A stretch of 64,000 bases of DNA from Lacticaseibacillus zhaodongensis (GTDB lineage: Bacteria; Bacillota; Bacilli; Lactobacillales; Lactobacillaceae): the NCBI RefSeq assembly GCF_009687905.1, contig NZ_BLBG01000006.1:62001-126000 (forward strand), in the 5' to 3' direction. Below the pieces are notes generated by a model. That model did not search any database. It was not told where the DNA came from and saw only the letters and a list, made by a program, of their open reading frames with translations. Below are positions 43,888 to 52,782 of this stretch, piece by piece; position 1 is the stretch's first letter, and every line of letters starts with the position of its first letter. A program made the translations under genes and the position numbers.

Positions 43888-45025
43888 TGGTCTCCTCCTG
43901 ACTGCTCAAGTCGATGAGCTGAGCTTGTTGCTGATCAGCCTGCTGCTGCGCGGCCGCCAGACTGGTGGCGAGGCACAAGGTCGCATTCGGCCGCTTAGCA
44001 ACATATTGCTGGGCCGCCAGCCACTGGTCTTCAGTAAAGTAAACCAGCTGCTGCGGGCTTGCGTCTTGCACGGGCACGCTGGCGACCAGCGCGTCCACGT
44101 CAAAAGCGAAACCGACCGCGGCGAGCGGCGTCTGCTGGAAGCTAGCGAGCAAGCGGTCGTAGCGGCCACCGGAGAACAAGTAATCGCCAGCCGCAGCGTA
44201 GGCGTGGAAGCTGAGTCCGGTGTAATAAGGCTGCGGCGCGCTGCTGCACAGGTCCAAGGTGACTTCCGCGTTCGGGACGTAACGCTTGAGGAACGCCGCC
44301 ACCCGCTGCAGGTCAGCCAAAATTGCAGCCACGCCGGGTGTCTCCGGTAACTTTTCGACTTGCGCCAGCACCGTGTCCAGCGGGCCGAACAACCAGGGCC
44401 AATTTTGCAAGAAGTCGGCGTAGGGACTGTTTACCAGCGGCTTGATGCGGTCCTGGTAAGTGCTAAGGTTCTTGGCAATCAGTGCCTGCTTCAGTTCCGC
44501 GCGTGCCGGCTCGGCCAGGGGCAAGGCCGCCAGCACTGCGTCAACGAAGCCCGCGTTGCCCAGCTCGATCGTGAACTGCTTGATCTGCAGCTGGGTGCAA
44601 AGCTGCCCGGCGAGGAGCAGGCACTCCTCTTCAGCCTTACTGCCGGGGTAGCCGATGATTTCGATACCGGCCTGCGTGATTTGGTCGTAGCCGCCGGTGT
44701 GCCGCTTGTGGCGCCGGAACACATCCCCGCTGTAACTGAGCTTGACCGGAGGCACGATCCCGGTGGTGCTCATCACCCGGGCAATTGGCATCGTCAGGTC
44801 GGGCCGCAGCACCAGCTGCTCCTCTTCGGCGGGCAGGCTGTATGTACCGAGGTTGCCGCCGTTCATGCCGGTGAACACGTCAGCGTATTCGAGCACTGGT
44901 GTTTTGACCGGGGCAAAACCCTGCTGGCTGAATGTGGTTTGAATCGTCTGGATGATTTGCTGCTTACGTGCCATTGCCGGCCCGAGTTCATCGCGGGTGC
45001 CGAGGGGCAAATTGCGTTTGGACAT
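43880..45025 (-). CDS. hisZ: ATP phosphoribosyltransferase regulatory subunit
   Basis: 381-residue HisRS-like regulatory subunit of the HisG/HisZ complex. NLPLGTRDELGPAMARKQQI, class II synthetase-like RPDLTMPIARV and FRRHKRHTGGYDQITQAGIE are visible, and there is no anticodon-binding domain. ATG 45025 with GGAGG seven bases upstream is the true start; the open frame continues to 45250 through noncoding leader and repeat sequence and should be ignored. First gene of the operon, about 390 bp behind the T-box terminator, with a tandem hairpin repeat in between. Confidence 0.95.
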   Translation of the reverse strand: MSKRNLPLGTRDELGPAMARKQQIIQTIQTTFSQQGFAPVKTPVLEYADVFTGMNGGNLGTYSLPAEEEQLVLRPDLTMPIARVMSTTGIVPPVKLSYSGDVFRRHKRHTGGYDQITQAGIEIIGYPGSKAEEECLLLAGQLCTQLQIKQFTIELGNAGFVDAVLAALPLAEPARAELKQALIAKNLSTYQDRIKPLVNSPYADFLQNWPWLFGPLDTVLAQVEKLPETPGVAAILADLQRVAAFLKRYVPNAEVTLDLCSSAPQPYYTGLSFHAYAAAGDYLFSGGRYDRLLASFQQTPLAAVGFAFDVDALVASVPVQDASPQQLVYFTEDQWLAAQQYVAKRPNATLCLATSLAAAQQQADQQQAQLIDLSSQEETNA

Positions 45026-45125
45026 GTGATTACCTCCGATTGTGTGGAAAAGATGTGGATAATTTTTATGGTGCTTAGAATTGGCTGTTAATAACTCGCA
45101 TTTGTTGTGGATAATGGTTATCTTA

Positions 45126-45164
45126 CGGTACCGAGTCGAGCTGCGGCGTTCTTGCTTACGATGT
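45126..45164 (-). repeat. Residual third copy of the B-element tail
   Basis: On the minus strand the tail CGCAGCTCGACT recurs (followed by CGGTACC) after a short AAGAACGC stretch, with no hairpin in front. It looks like a truncated third unit of the tandem array. Confidence 0.5.
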
Positions 45165-45290
45165 CTAGTCGAGCTGCGAGGAACTGAAGCTTGCGCTTTG
45201 CCCACTCCGGAAGTAATGCCAAAACCCGGCATTTCTTCCGGAGTCTGCAAATGCTCACCTTCAAACCGTTCCTTTCCGCTCTGTGTACAT
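45165..45290 (-). repeat. Modular hairpin element B4 in the his leader
   Basis: Minus-strand unit: GTACACAGAGCGGA start, stems GGAAC/GTTCC, TTGAAG/CTTCA, TTTGC/GCAAA, ACTCCGGAAG-AATGCC with GGCATT-CTTCCGGAGT, internal loop TGAG/CGCAA, tail CGCAGCTCGACTA. Shares about 20 bases of its first arm with B2 (9035-9060). Confidence 0.85.
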
Positions 45291-45412
45291 AGTCGAGCTG
45301 CGCCCCGCAGAAGCTTGCGGCTAACTGACTTCTGAAATAATGCCCAAAACCGGCATTCTTTCAGAAGCCTGTTAGTCCTCAGCTTCTACCCGCGGGGCTC
45401 CGCTCTGTGTAC
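45291..45412 (-). repeat. Modular hairpin element B3 in the his leader
   Basis: Minus-strand unit beginning right after the T-box terminator T-run: stems GCCCCGC/GCGGGGC, AGAAGC/GCTTCT, CTAAC/GTTAG, GCTTCTGAA-AATGCC with GGCATTATTTCAGAAG; loop TGAG/CGCAA; tail CGCAGCTCGACTA. Outer stem is the complement-swapped version of B1 (GCGGGG/CCCCGC). Confidence 0.85.
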
Positions 45413-45726
45413 AAAAAAAGTCCCCAAGAATCATCTAGATTCTTGAGGACGATGTGTCACCGCGGTACCACCTCAATTTGCTACTGGCTTGCGCCAAATA
45501 GCCTCGCACTGTCAAGGAGCGGCGGCGTAACGCGAACGCTTCCTGATAGCTATGATAACGCAATTCCTGCGTGCCAGCCTACTATTGGTTCAGCCGCCAA
45601 GTTCATAGATGTGCCACGAATCTGCAGTCATCTCGTTCCATCCCCTGAGACTCTCTGTGCACTGCCGCAATTCGTTTCTTCTAATCTCTACTTAATTCTG
45701 TTCACTTGATATTTAATGTTGAGTTA
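45413..45726 (-). promoter_or_regulatory. T-box leader, histidine specific, with terminator
   Basis: The 14-nt T-box AGGTGGTACCGCGG is on the minus strand at 45460-45473. Downstream is a terminator (GTCCTCAAGAATC/GATTCTTGGGGAC then T7, 45413-45450). The T-box core can pair with the terminator arm in the usual way. Stem I is readable: ACGAATTGCGGCAGT pairs with ACTGCAGATTCGT, and the next bases on the 3' side are GGCAC, placing CAC (His codon, complement of 45611-45613) in the specifier loop. Uncharged tRNA-His should cause read-through into hisZ. Confidence 0.92.
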
Positions 45727-45754
45727 ATGCTATCACATAATTGTTAAGTGTCAA
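45727..45754 (-). promoter_or_regulatory. Promoter of the his operon
   Basis: On the minus strand TTGACA (45754-45749), 16-bp spacer, TAGCAT (45732-45727). Confidence 0.75.
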
Positions 45755-45796
45755 CAGTTTTTTAGAAACGGTTCAGGTAGGCCACTTTTGCTGAAC

Positions 45797-45842
45797 AAAA
45801 AGTGCCCCGCTTCATCAACAATTGATGAAACGAGACACCGTA
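45797..45842 (-). terminator. Terminator of the malonate decarboxylase operon
   Basis: GTGTCTCGTTTCATCAA pairs with TTGATGAAGCGGGGCAC, followed by T5 on the minus strand, a few bases after the mdcB stop. Confidence 0.88.
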
Positions 45843-45848
45843 AAGTAG

Positions 45849-46700
45849 CTAGATTACGCCTGCAACCAGCGCCATAAAAATTGTCAGGATCAGCATGTCC
45901 GCAGATCCGCCCAGGCTCAGATTTCGCGCTAAGAAATCCGTGTTCATCCGGTCAAGTAACTCCTTGCCCCGCTTGGTGTGCACTCCGCCCGCATCAAGGA
46001 TTGCTTGCGCCTGCGTCTGTGCGGCAGCCATGGCCGTCACCGTCCCGGCGCGGTGAATCAGATTAGTATCCGTAAAGTGCGCCGTGATTGCGAGCAGACT
46101 ATCAAGTAGCCGCTCATTCAGGCTCCCTTCTGCTTGCCGCAAAGTGGGCAACCCGTGCGCAAAAACGCTGGGGTAGCCGGCCTCAGCCTCGCCCCGCACG
46201 CCGGTCAAACCATAGCCTAGGTAAAGCTTTTCACCTGCCGTCAGCGCTGCTTTAGGCTTCTCCGCTGTGCGGGCAAAATCCTGCTCGGTCAATCCGGCGA
46301 GCATCCGCTTAATGACTAACTGCACCGAAGAGAACGCCGCAGTAGCATTTTGCTGATAAGCGGTCGCGGCCACCAGAATACCCAGGGAAAAAATGGCGCC
46401 CTTGTGCGTGTTGACCCCGTTGGTTGCCTCAAACATGGCTTTTTCAGCCTCCATCCCCTCCGGCCGCAGCTTTTGGAACAGATTGGGCAGTGTGCCCGCC
46501 CAGTTATCCCCAGTTTCTGCACAAAACTGTAGATAAGGCTGCAAGCTCAGGCTCGAGTCGATAAATGTGAACACGGTCATGTCCGGGTGCGGACCAGAAC
46601 TAACTGGATCGACCAGCCCCGGCTTGGGATTAACACTGACTTCATATAAAAGTGCACGCGTGGCAAATTTGGCGAGTTGCGCCGGGGTATACTTCGGCAT
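45849..46700 (-). CDS. mdcB: Triphosphoribosyl-dephospho-CoA synthase
   Basis: 283 residues. Makes the prosthetic-group precursor for the malonate decarboxylase acyl carrier protein from ATP and dephospho-CoA. ARALLYEVSVNPKPGLVDPVSSGPHPDM, GVNTHKGAIFSLGIL and LRQAEGSLNERLLDSLLAI are CitG/MdcB hallmarks. Last gene of the mdc operon, 12 bp after the alpha/beta hydrolase gene. A citrate lyase role (CitG) is excluded by context. Confidence 0.9.
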   Translation of the reverse strand: MPKYTPAQLAKFATRALLYEVSVNPKPGLVDPVSSGPHPDMTVFTFIDSSLSLQPYLQFCAETGDNWAGTLPNLFQKLRPEGMEAEKAMFEATNGVNTHKGAIFSLGILVAATAYQQNATAAFSSVQLVIKRMLAGLTEQDFARTAEKPKAALTAGEKLYLGYGLTGVRGEAEAGYPSVFAHGLPTLRQAEGSLNERLLDSLLAITAHFTDTNLIHRAGTVTAMAAAQTQAQAILDAGGVHTKRGKELLDRMNTDFLARNLSLGGSADMLILTIFMALVAGVI

Positions 46701-46712
46701 AAGGAGTTCCTT

Positions 46713-47492
46713 TCATTGGTGTTGTTTCATAAAATGGCGCAAGGTCTGGTTGAACGCCTCTGGCACCTCGGCCATCACGTCATGACCGCAGTCGGCAAGC
46801 AATACCTCCCGCACATGGGCGTTGCGCTGCACCAACCACTCGCCGTAACCATTATTGAAGTAGGGCGTCTGCTCAGCGGTCACAAACAGCGTTGGCGTAG
46901 TCTCCGCAATGGCCACATCGCGCCAGTCAGCCGCAAAATGACTTTTGAGTAGGGGCAAGCCCTCATCTCGAGTAAAGGGATGCTGACTCTCGGCCCGAAT
47001 GAAGGCGGTCAACATCTCTGGCACCATGCCGTGTAGAGTCTCATGCCCTTGCCGCGGCTGCGTCAGCTGCACGGGGGCGGTGGCCGCGGTCAGATTACGA
47101 TAACCAAACGGCCAGTCAGCCGTGTTGAGCATTTTGGGCGACTGATCCACAATCACTAACCCGCTGACTGGCACTTCGGGGTGACGCTGCCGAAATGCCC
47201 ACAGCACGCTGGCCCCCATCGAGTGGCCAACCAGCAGCGGCCTGATCAGTACCAGACTTCGGATAACTGCCAGCAAATCATCGGCCAGCTGCTCAAGAGT
47301 GGTCGCGACCGCACCAGTCGATTCGCCTTGACCGCGGTAATCAAAACACACGGTCTGCGCGTGCCGGCTAAACGTTGCGACTTGGGCGGTCCAGATTTCT
47401 TTGTAGCTACCAAAGCCGTTGAGAAAAATCACCGGGCGGCCCTCGCCTTCAGTGTGCACAGCTAATTTTGCCTGCGGAACTTCTACCAACAT
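46713..47492 (-). CDS. Alpha/beta hydrolase within the malonate decarboxylase operon
   Basis: 259 residues, cytoplasmic. Oxyanion region LNGFGSYKEIW, nucleophile elbow GHSMGAS (Ser91), and DCGHD near residue 238 giving the catalytic His. Start overlaps the mdcG stop by one base, so it is firmly part of the operon. Not a standard malonate decarboxylase component. It may hydrolyse a malonyl ester/thioester, but the substrate is unknown. Confidence 0.85.
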   Translation of the reverse strand: MLVEVPQAKLAVHTEGEGRPVIFLNGFGSYKEIWTAQVATFSRHAQTVCFDYRGQGESTGAVATTLEQLADDLLAVIRSLVLIRPLLVGHSMGASVLWAFRQRHPEVPVSGLVIVDQSPKMLNTADWPFGYRNLTAATAPVQLTQPRQGHETLHGMVPEMLTAFIRAESQHPFTRDEGLPLLKSHFAADWRDVAIAETTPTLFVTAEQTPYFNNGYGEWLVQRNAHVREVLLADCGHDVMAEVPEAFNQTLRHFMKQHQ

Positions 47493-48127
47493 TAACGCTC
47501 ACCCGCAAAATGCCAAGGATTAGCCGTTAACTGCGGGCCATTCGCCGTCTTCATCATGATCTGGCGGTCACGCTGCTGGGCGTACTCTTCCAGCGAAAAG
47601 CCGTCCTGACCGTGCACCACCTGAATATCGGCGTGCGCGCCAGCAATCACCTGCAGCTGCTGCACTAACCGCAATGCGGCTGCATAGCTCAAAGGTTGCG
47701 CCGGGCGGTTCATGATGACGTCCACGTCGGAACCAGGCCGGGCCATCTTCAGACCGGTGACCAGTTCAAACTGCAGACTACCACCAACGCCCCAATCAAA
47801 ATCTTGGAGTAGGGGCTGCAACTGCACTAGCTTTTGAAACGCCGGCAGCTGTGCCCGCACGGGGTCCAGTTGTGGGAGTAGCGTAAGCGCCTGCTGAGGC
47901 GTGACCGGATCACTGTAACCATCTGCGGTCACGAACGCCGCGAAGCGCTCACTCTTCTGATAGCCACGCAGGCCGACCGGATACCGGTCGACCTGTGCGC
48001 CGCGCCGCACGATTACGTACGGTGCTTCTTTTAACATGGCTTCTGCCCACTCCGGTAAAGCGCCTGCCGCTGTCAACGCAGCGCGACTGCTGAGGCGAAT
48101 GAGCGTGTGGGGTGCTAAGCGTTCCAT
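47492..48127 (-). CDS. mdcG: Malonate decarboxylase holo-ACP synthase (phosphoribosyl-dephospho-CoA transferase)
   Basis: 211 residues. Nucleotidyltransferase-like protein: PEWAEAMLKEAPYVIVRRG, GLRGYQKSERFAAFV and MARPGSDVDVIMN (metal-binding Asp pair) match MdcG. It attaches the 2'-(5''-triphosphoribosyl)-3'-dephospho-CoA group to Ser25 of MdcC. Overlaps the mdcDE stop by 13 bases. Confidence 0.88.
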   Translation of the reverse strand: MERLAPHTLIRLSSRAALTAAGALPEWAEAMLKEAPYVIVRRGAQVDRYPVGLRGYQKSERFAAFVTADGYSDPVTPQQALTLLPQLDPVRAQLPAFQKLVQLQPLLQDFDWGVGGSLQFELVTGLKMARPGSDVDVIMNRPAQPLSYAAALRLVQQLQVIAGAHADIQVVHGQDGFSLEEYAQQRDRQIMMKTANGPQLTANPWHFAGER

Positions 48128-49797
48128 TGCTGATCCATCAGGGCGCGGACCTGGTTAGTTGCCTTGCGCCCACCGTCTGCACCGTTGACCGCGATGTCGT
48201 TCGTGTACCGGAAGGACAGGTCAGTTGGCGCGTCGTCCAGACTCGCGAACGCGTCATCCAGTGCGGCCTCAACGGTACCAACAGCCCGCGCATCGTGGTC
48301 GTAACCCTTCACGCCCTCGATCAGCCGGTACAGAGAACCGAGCTTCTGGTAATTTTCAATGTCATAAGCCATCGCTGGCACGTGCTTGGTTGCTTCTTCC
48401 AGTTCGGCAATGGTCCGCTGGGTAATCCGGGCACTGGAGGCCTTGCTCATCGCCTGAATGGTGATATCAAGGTCATCAAGTGCAACCAGCCGGTTCGACT
48501 GCAGTCCTTGGGCTAAGAAACCACCCGAGACCGCATCACCAGGAATGAAGGCAACCACTTTGTGCCCAGCCTGCCGGGCACGTGCATAAGCACTAGCCGC
48601 AGCTGCCAGGGACATGTGAATCCCGATCAGCTCTTCCTTGTAGCCATATGCCTGGCTCGGAACGTCCACAACAATGACGATTGGAGTCTTTTGCGTGGCC
48701 GGCTTGTCCTTGTCAGCGGCAATCAAGTCGTTAACAACACTGGCAACGGTGTAACCTTCCTGCAGCCCAACTTCACCGTGCTGCACGCGCGGGAAGCGAT
48801 TATGCTCATCAGGCACGATGGCGATGTATTCCCGCCCGTCCTTTTGCGCGTGCAAAACAGTTGGCACCTCACTCTGAGCGTTCTTGATGCCAGTCAGAAT
48901 CTCGAACCAGTTGCGGCCCCGCGACTTGGTGCCGGCTTCCGTGCCCGCAACGGCTGGCGCCAAATGATGCTCCTTAACCGTGACCTGCTTGAACAGTTTG
49001 TCATAACCAGCGATGTCGAGCGGCTGGCTTGGGTCAAGCTGATCGAGCAAGGACAAGTAGAAGTCACCGCGCTGATCACGCTGCGAATCCTTTTTCTCGT
49101 TAATTGCGCTGGTAATTGCCTGCTTAAAGGCCGCAACATCGTCGTCAACGACTTCATCAATGATGCCCGTTGCCTGCCGCTGCTTGGTCCCCAGCGTGTT
49201 CCAAATCAGGTTTTTGTCCGAAGAATCCCATTCCTTGACGCCGGCTTCTTGTTCGATAACCTCAGGACCGTTCAAACCAATCCGGGCCTTGTCGGTACCG
49301 ATCACGTAGGACAACAGGGCGTTGGTGATGGACATCCCGCCGAATGAACCAACGCGTCCGGGAACTAGACCGATGACTGGCACGTACTTCTTCAGCGCGA
49401 TGATCATGTTCTGAATTTCGGAAATTGACAGGAGGCCGTAGTTAGCTTCCTGCAGGCGCACACCACCGGTATCCAAAATGATGATTGGGTAGACGGTTTT
49501 GCCAGCCTTGTTATCGGCTAGCACATGTTCCAGTGCGGCAACAATTTTGGCACCGGAAACTTCACCGATCCCACCGCCTTGGAAGCTGCCTTCGATGGCG
49601 ATAACGACGGCGTTCTTGCCAGCCATCGTGCCCTTCATGACGACAATCCCATCATCAGCTTCGGGAACGATGCCCTGTGGCTCCAAATGTGGTGAGATCA
49701 TGTTGTCAAAAGGCCCAATCAGTTCGCGGGTGCTACCGGCGTCCAGTAAGGCTTCGGCCCGCTGGCGAGCGTGTAATTCTACAAAACTATTGCTCAT
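48115..49797 (-). CDS. mdcDE: Malonate decarboxylase beta-gamma fusion (MdcD-MdcE)
   Basis: 560 residues, carboxyltransferase fold in both halves. The N-terminal half (about 1-285) is MdcD-like: ARQRAEALLDAGSTRELIGPF, LDTGGVRLQEANYGL, GRVGSFGGMSI. The C-terminal half (about 290-560) is MdcE-like: RGRNWFEILTG, IVVDVPSQAYGYKEELIGIHMSLAAAASAYARAR, IPGDAVSGGFLAQGLQSNRLVAL. Together they decarboxylate malonyl-S-ACP to acetyl-S-ACP. The two subunits are separate proteins in the well-studied Klebsiella system. Overlaps mdcC by 11 bases. Confidence 0.92.
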   Translation of the reverse strand: MSNSFVELHARQRAEALLDAGSTRELIGPFDNMISPHLEPQGIVPEADDGIVVMKGTMAGKNAVVIAIEGSFQGGGIGEVSGAKIVAALEHVLADNKAGKTVYPIIILDTGGVRLQEANYGLLSISEIQNMIIALKKYVPVIGLVPGRVGSFGGMSITNALLSYVIGTDKARIGLNGPEVIEQEAGVKEWDSSDKNLIWNTLGTKQRQATGIIDEVVDDDVAAFKQAITSAINEKKDSQRDQRGDFYLSLLDQLDPSQPLDIAGYDKLFKQVTVKEHHLAPAVAGTEAGTKSRGRNWFEILTGIKNAQSEVPTVLHAQKDGREYIAIVPDEHNRFPRVQHGEVGLQEGYTVASVVNDLIAADKDKPATQKTPIVIVVDVPSQAYGYKEELIGIHMSLAAAASAYARARQAGHKVVAFIPGDAVSGGFLAQGLQSNRLVALDDLDITIQAMSKASSARITQRTIAELEEATKHVPAMAYDIENYQKLGSLYRLIEGVKGYDHDARAVGTVEAALDDAFASLDDAPTDLSFRYTNDIAVNGADGGRKATNQVRALMDQQWNA

Positions 49798-50086
49798 CTT
49801 TAAGTGCCTCCATTGCTTGTGTCAGCCGCAAGTTAACGACCCCGGGTGTGGCCCCAAAATCATTGATTTCAAAATCGGCGAGCAGCGGGTAGCGCGCAAA
49901 GAAGCGCGTCAGAACGTTCTGCCAGACTTCTTTGAAACCATCACTACCAGTGACGATGTTCAGCTCGGACTCTGTTTTGTCCGTTGGCTTCATGATGACT
50001 TCCAGGTCACCTGAAGCAACAACACCAATGTGGACCGGGTGGTCGATTGGCTGCGTTGCTTGATATTTAAAGTGCAATTTTTCCAT
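49787..50086 (-). CDS. mdcC: Malonate decarboxylase acyl carrier protein (delta subunit)
   Basis: 99 residues. HIGVVASGDLEVIMKP places the prosthetic-group Ser at residue 25, as known for MdcC. The C-terminal DFEINDFGATPGVVNLRLTQAME is also typical. GAGGAG upstream of ATG 50086, 45 bp after mdcA. Confidence 0.93.
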   Translation of the reverse strand: MEKLHFKYQATQPIDHPVHIGVVASGDLEVIMKPTDKTESELNIVTGSDGFKEVWQNVLTRFFARYPLLADFEINDFGATPGVVNLRLTQAMEALKDEQ

Positions 50087-50131
50087 AATGGGTGCTCCTC
50101 TCGTGTAAAAGGCTGCGGCTAGTTCGCGGTT

Positions 50132-51775
50132 TTAGCTCCAACTTCTGAACTTAGCCGGTGGGTTGTATAAGCCTTTGGACCACTTAACCAGGTCTTCCAT
50201 GTTCTGGGCGGCAAGCAGGGACCGTGTTGCCTGGTTGCGATTAACGCCGATATCTTCAGGGAACGCAACGATGCCCCGTGCGCGCAAGTCCTTGACTGTG
50301 TCTGGATTAGAGCGCAAGCCGACAGGTGTGACGCCGGCAATAGCTTCGATTGCCGCCTGGCGTTCAGCCATTGAGTCGGTCTTGTACAGGTAAGCAATCC
50401 CTTCTTCAGTCACGATGTGGGTCGTGTCTTCGGAGTAAATCATGATCGGCACATTGGCGAGCTTGGCCTCTTCACGAACCTTGACCGCATCCAGCGAGTC
50501 AACGAAGACCGGCCGCTTGTTAGAGCCAAAGGTTTCAACCATCTGCACAACCAGTTTCTGGCCCTTGCCCAGCGGATCGTTATCTGGCCGCAAACTCTGC
50601 CATGCAGGGGTCGAGTGCCGACGCCCAGTTGGGTTGGAACCCATGTTTGGCGCCCCACCGAAACCAGATAGGCGGCCGTTAGTAACAGTTGACGAATTCC
50701 CGTACTGGTCAATTTGCAGTGTTGACCCAACAAACATATCCAGTGCGTACTGACCGGCCATCTGGCCAAAAGCACGGTTGGACCGCATCGAGCCGTCTGG
50801 ACCAACGAAGAACACGTCCGGCCGGGCTGCGATGTACTTTTCCATCCCCACTTCGCCACCAAAGGAGTGAATCGACTTGACCCAACCGGATTCGATTGCT
50901 GGAATCAGGGTCGGGGTTGGGTTAACTTCCCAGTTCGGCACGATTTTGCCCTTCAGCCCCAGCTGCTCGCCATACGTTGGCAGCAGCAATTCGATGGCGG
51001 CGGTGTTAAAGCCGACCCCGTGATTGACGGACTGAACGTTGTGCTTTTCGTAGATTCCGCGAATTGCCATCATGCCCATCAAGATCTGCAACTCGTTGAT
51101 GTTCTGTGGGTCCCGCGTAAACAGTGGTTCCAGCTGGTATGGCTCGTCGGCAGGAATGACCACGTCGACCCAATCACTAGGAATGTCGACGCGCGGTACT
51201 TTGTCGACGATTTCGTTGGCCTGCACGATGACGATCCCATCGTGGAATGCAGCGGCCTCAACGATAACTGGCGTCTCTTCGGTGTTGTTACCGGTGTAAA
51301 GATTACCTTCATGGTCGACTTTATCCGCCGCAACCAACACGACGTTCGGAATCAAATCAACATACAGGCGGGCGTACAGTTCCAGGTAGGTGTGAATGTC
51401 CCCCACCTTCAGTGTCCCGTCAGCAATCATTTGCGAAACCCGGGTACTCTGGGGACCCGCAAAGGAGAAGTCCATCTTCGAGGCGATTCCGTCTTCAAAA
51501 ATGTCCAGGTGCTCGGGCCGCGAAATACTGCTCATGATCATGTGCAGATTGTTGATCTTTTCTGGGTCAACTGCAGCCAGGGTCTTGGACAGAAAACTGG
51601 CCTGCTTCTGGTTGTCACCTTCAAGAACGACCTTGTCTCCTGGGGCAATCAAGCCTTCCAGAAGGGTTTTGGCATCCTTCGTTTGCGCAATTTTGCCATC
51701 CAGCAGACTGCTAATGGCTGCGAGCTTTCTCGCTTTGGCTTCGCGATGCGTTGCCCAATTACGTTCTTCGCTCAT
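50132..51775 (-). CDS. mdcA: Malonate decarboxylase alpha subunit (acetyl-S-ACP:malonate ACP transferase)
   Basis: 547 residues. CoA-transferase-like: begins WATHREAKARKLAAI, then GDNQKQASFLSKTLAAVDPEKINNLHMIMSSISRPEHLDIFE and GKIVPNWEVNPTPTLIPAIESGWVKSIHSFGGEVGMEKYI. It exchanges acetate on the ACP for malonate. ATG 51775 overlaps the mdcH stop by one base (TAATG); the ORF extension to 51796 is not needed. Confidence 0.94.
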   Translation of the reverse strand: MSEERNWATHREAKARKLAAISSLLDGKIAQTKDAKTLLEGLIAPGDKVVLEGDNQKQASFLSKTLAAVDPEKINNLHMIMSSISRPEHLDIFEDGIASKMDFSFAGPQSTRVSQMIADGTLKVGDIHTYLELYARLYVDLIPNVVLVAADKVDHEGNLYTGNNTEETPVIVEAAAFHDGIVIVQANEIVDKVPRVDIPSDWVDVVIPADEPYQLEPLFTRDPQNINELQILMGMMAIRGIYEKHNVQSVNHGVGFNTAAIELLLPTYGEQLGLKGKIVPNWEVNPTPTLIPAIESGWVKSIHSFGGEVGMEKYIAARPDVFFVGPDGSMRSNRAFGQMAGQYALDMFVGSTLQIDQYGNSSTVTNGRLSGFGGAPNMGSNPTGRRHSTPAWQSLRPDNDPLGKGQKLVVQMVETFGSNKRPVFVDSLDAVKVREEAKLANVPIMIYSEDTTHIVTEEGIAYLYKTDSMAERQAAIEAIAGVTPVGLRSNPDTVKDLRARGIVAFPEDIGVNRNQATRSLLAAQNMEDLVKWSKGLYNPPAKFRSWS

Positions 51776-52689
51776 TAATAAGAACCTCTTTCCCATTTAT
51801 TCAATAAAAACGCTGCGTCAGATACGCTCATTTGATTCAGATTGATTTGGTGCAAGTCCCCAAACTTCTGCGCTAGTACCTTGCGGAAGGGCTGGCCGGG
51901 GGCAAAATTGACGATGCTATCCGGCTGGTAATCGCGTGCGACCCCCATCATGGCTTCAAAGTACACCGGGTACTTCAAGTTCGCCGTTAGGTCTTCAAGA
52001 ATTGGCGCAACCTGCCGAACTGCGCGGCCCGAGTAATTAGCTAGGTAAATACCGTTCGGTTTGGTCAGTTCAACCGCGCTCATTGCCGCCGCCAGCTGGG
52101 TACTGACCTCAGTCATCAGCGGTGAGTGCGATGGTACTGGCACTTTCAAGCGCAGCGCCCGGGCGGCACCATTTTGCTTCGCTAACGCCACCACTTGGGC
52201 GATCGCATCCAGCTCACCGGACAACGCGGTCTGGTCCTCCGCGTTCTGGTTGGACGCGTATACCGGATGCGCGGTGCTGTGCACTCGCGCAACCAATTTT
52301 TCGACCTCACTCCGGCTGAGGCCAACGATGACCCCCATGCCGTAGCCGCTGGGGTAAGCCCCCTGCATGAGCTCCGCCCGCCGTTTAACGGTGCGGAACA
52401 AATCGTCTTTCTGCAGACTGCCAAGTGCATATGCCGCCGCAAACACGCCTAGGCTGTGGCCAGCGACTAGGTGCGGCCGCAGTCCCGCCTTGAACATGGC
52501 ATCGATCTGTGCGACCTGCAGCAGCTCGATGCCCACTTGCAGTTGCACGGAGTCCTGATAGGCTTCGTCTGTGTCCTGTAATTTAAGCCCCAGCAAATCT
52601 TCAACGTGCGTGCGCAAATCAGCATCCACACCTTGCAGCATGCTAGCGCTCTGCCCCCCTTGACCGGGGAAAATCCATAATGAATTCAC
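51775..52689 (-). CDS. mdcH: Malonyl-CoA:ACP transacylase of malonate decarboxylase (epsilon subunit)
   Basis: 304 residues. LWIFPGQGGQSASML, VAGHSLGVFAAAYALG (active-site Ser) and PVPSHSPLM (His) are FabD-like. It charges MdcC with malonate from malonyl-CoA to start the cycle. GTG 52689 (MNSLWIFPGQGG) is chosen for length and homology, with GAGAAGG upstream; the frame is open to 52833 but reads through the mdcR start. First gene of the operon, divergent from mdcR. Confidence 0.9.
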   Translation of the reverse strand: MNSLWIFPGQGGQSASMLQGVDADLRTHVEDLLGLKLQDTDEAYQDSVQLQVGIELLQVAQIDAMFKAGLRPHLVAGHSLGVFAAAYALGSLQKDDLFRTVKRRAELMQGAYPSGYGMGVIVGLSRSEVEKLVARVHSTAHPVYASNQNAEDQTALSGELDAIAQVVALAKQNGAARALRLKVPVPSHSPLMTEVSTQLAAAMSAVELTKPNGIYLANYSGRAVRQVAPILEDLTANLKYPVYFEAMMGVARDYQPDSIVNFAPGQPFRKVLAQKFGDLHQINLNQMSVSDAAFLLNKWERGSY

Positions 52690-52782
52690 GGTTGACCTTC
52701 TCTCTAATTCGATCCGATCGCTCTCACAGAGTTTACTGTAACCCGAACCAATAACGCTGTATAATGAATTTTGATAATATAT

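Noticed and set aside
43880-45250. 456-residue version of hisZ
   Set aside because: The extra 75 N-terminal residues are translated repeat and leader sequence; a good ribosome-binding site and family homology place the start at 45025.
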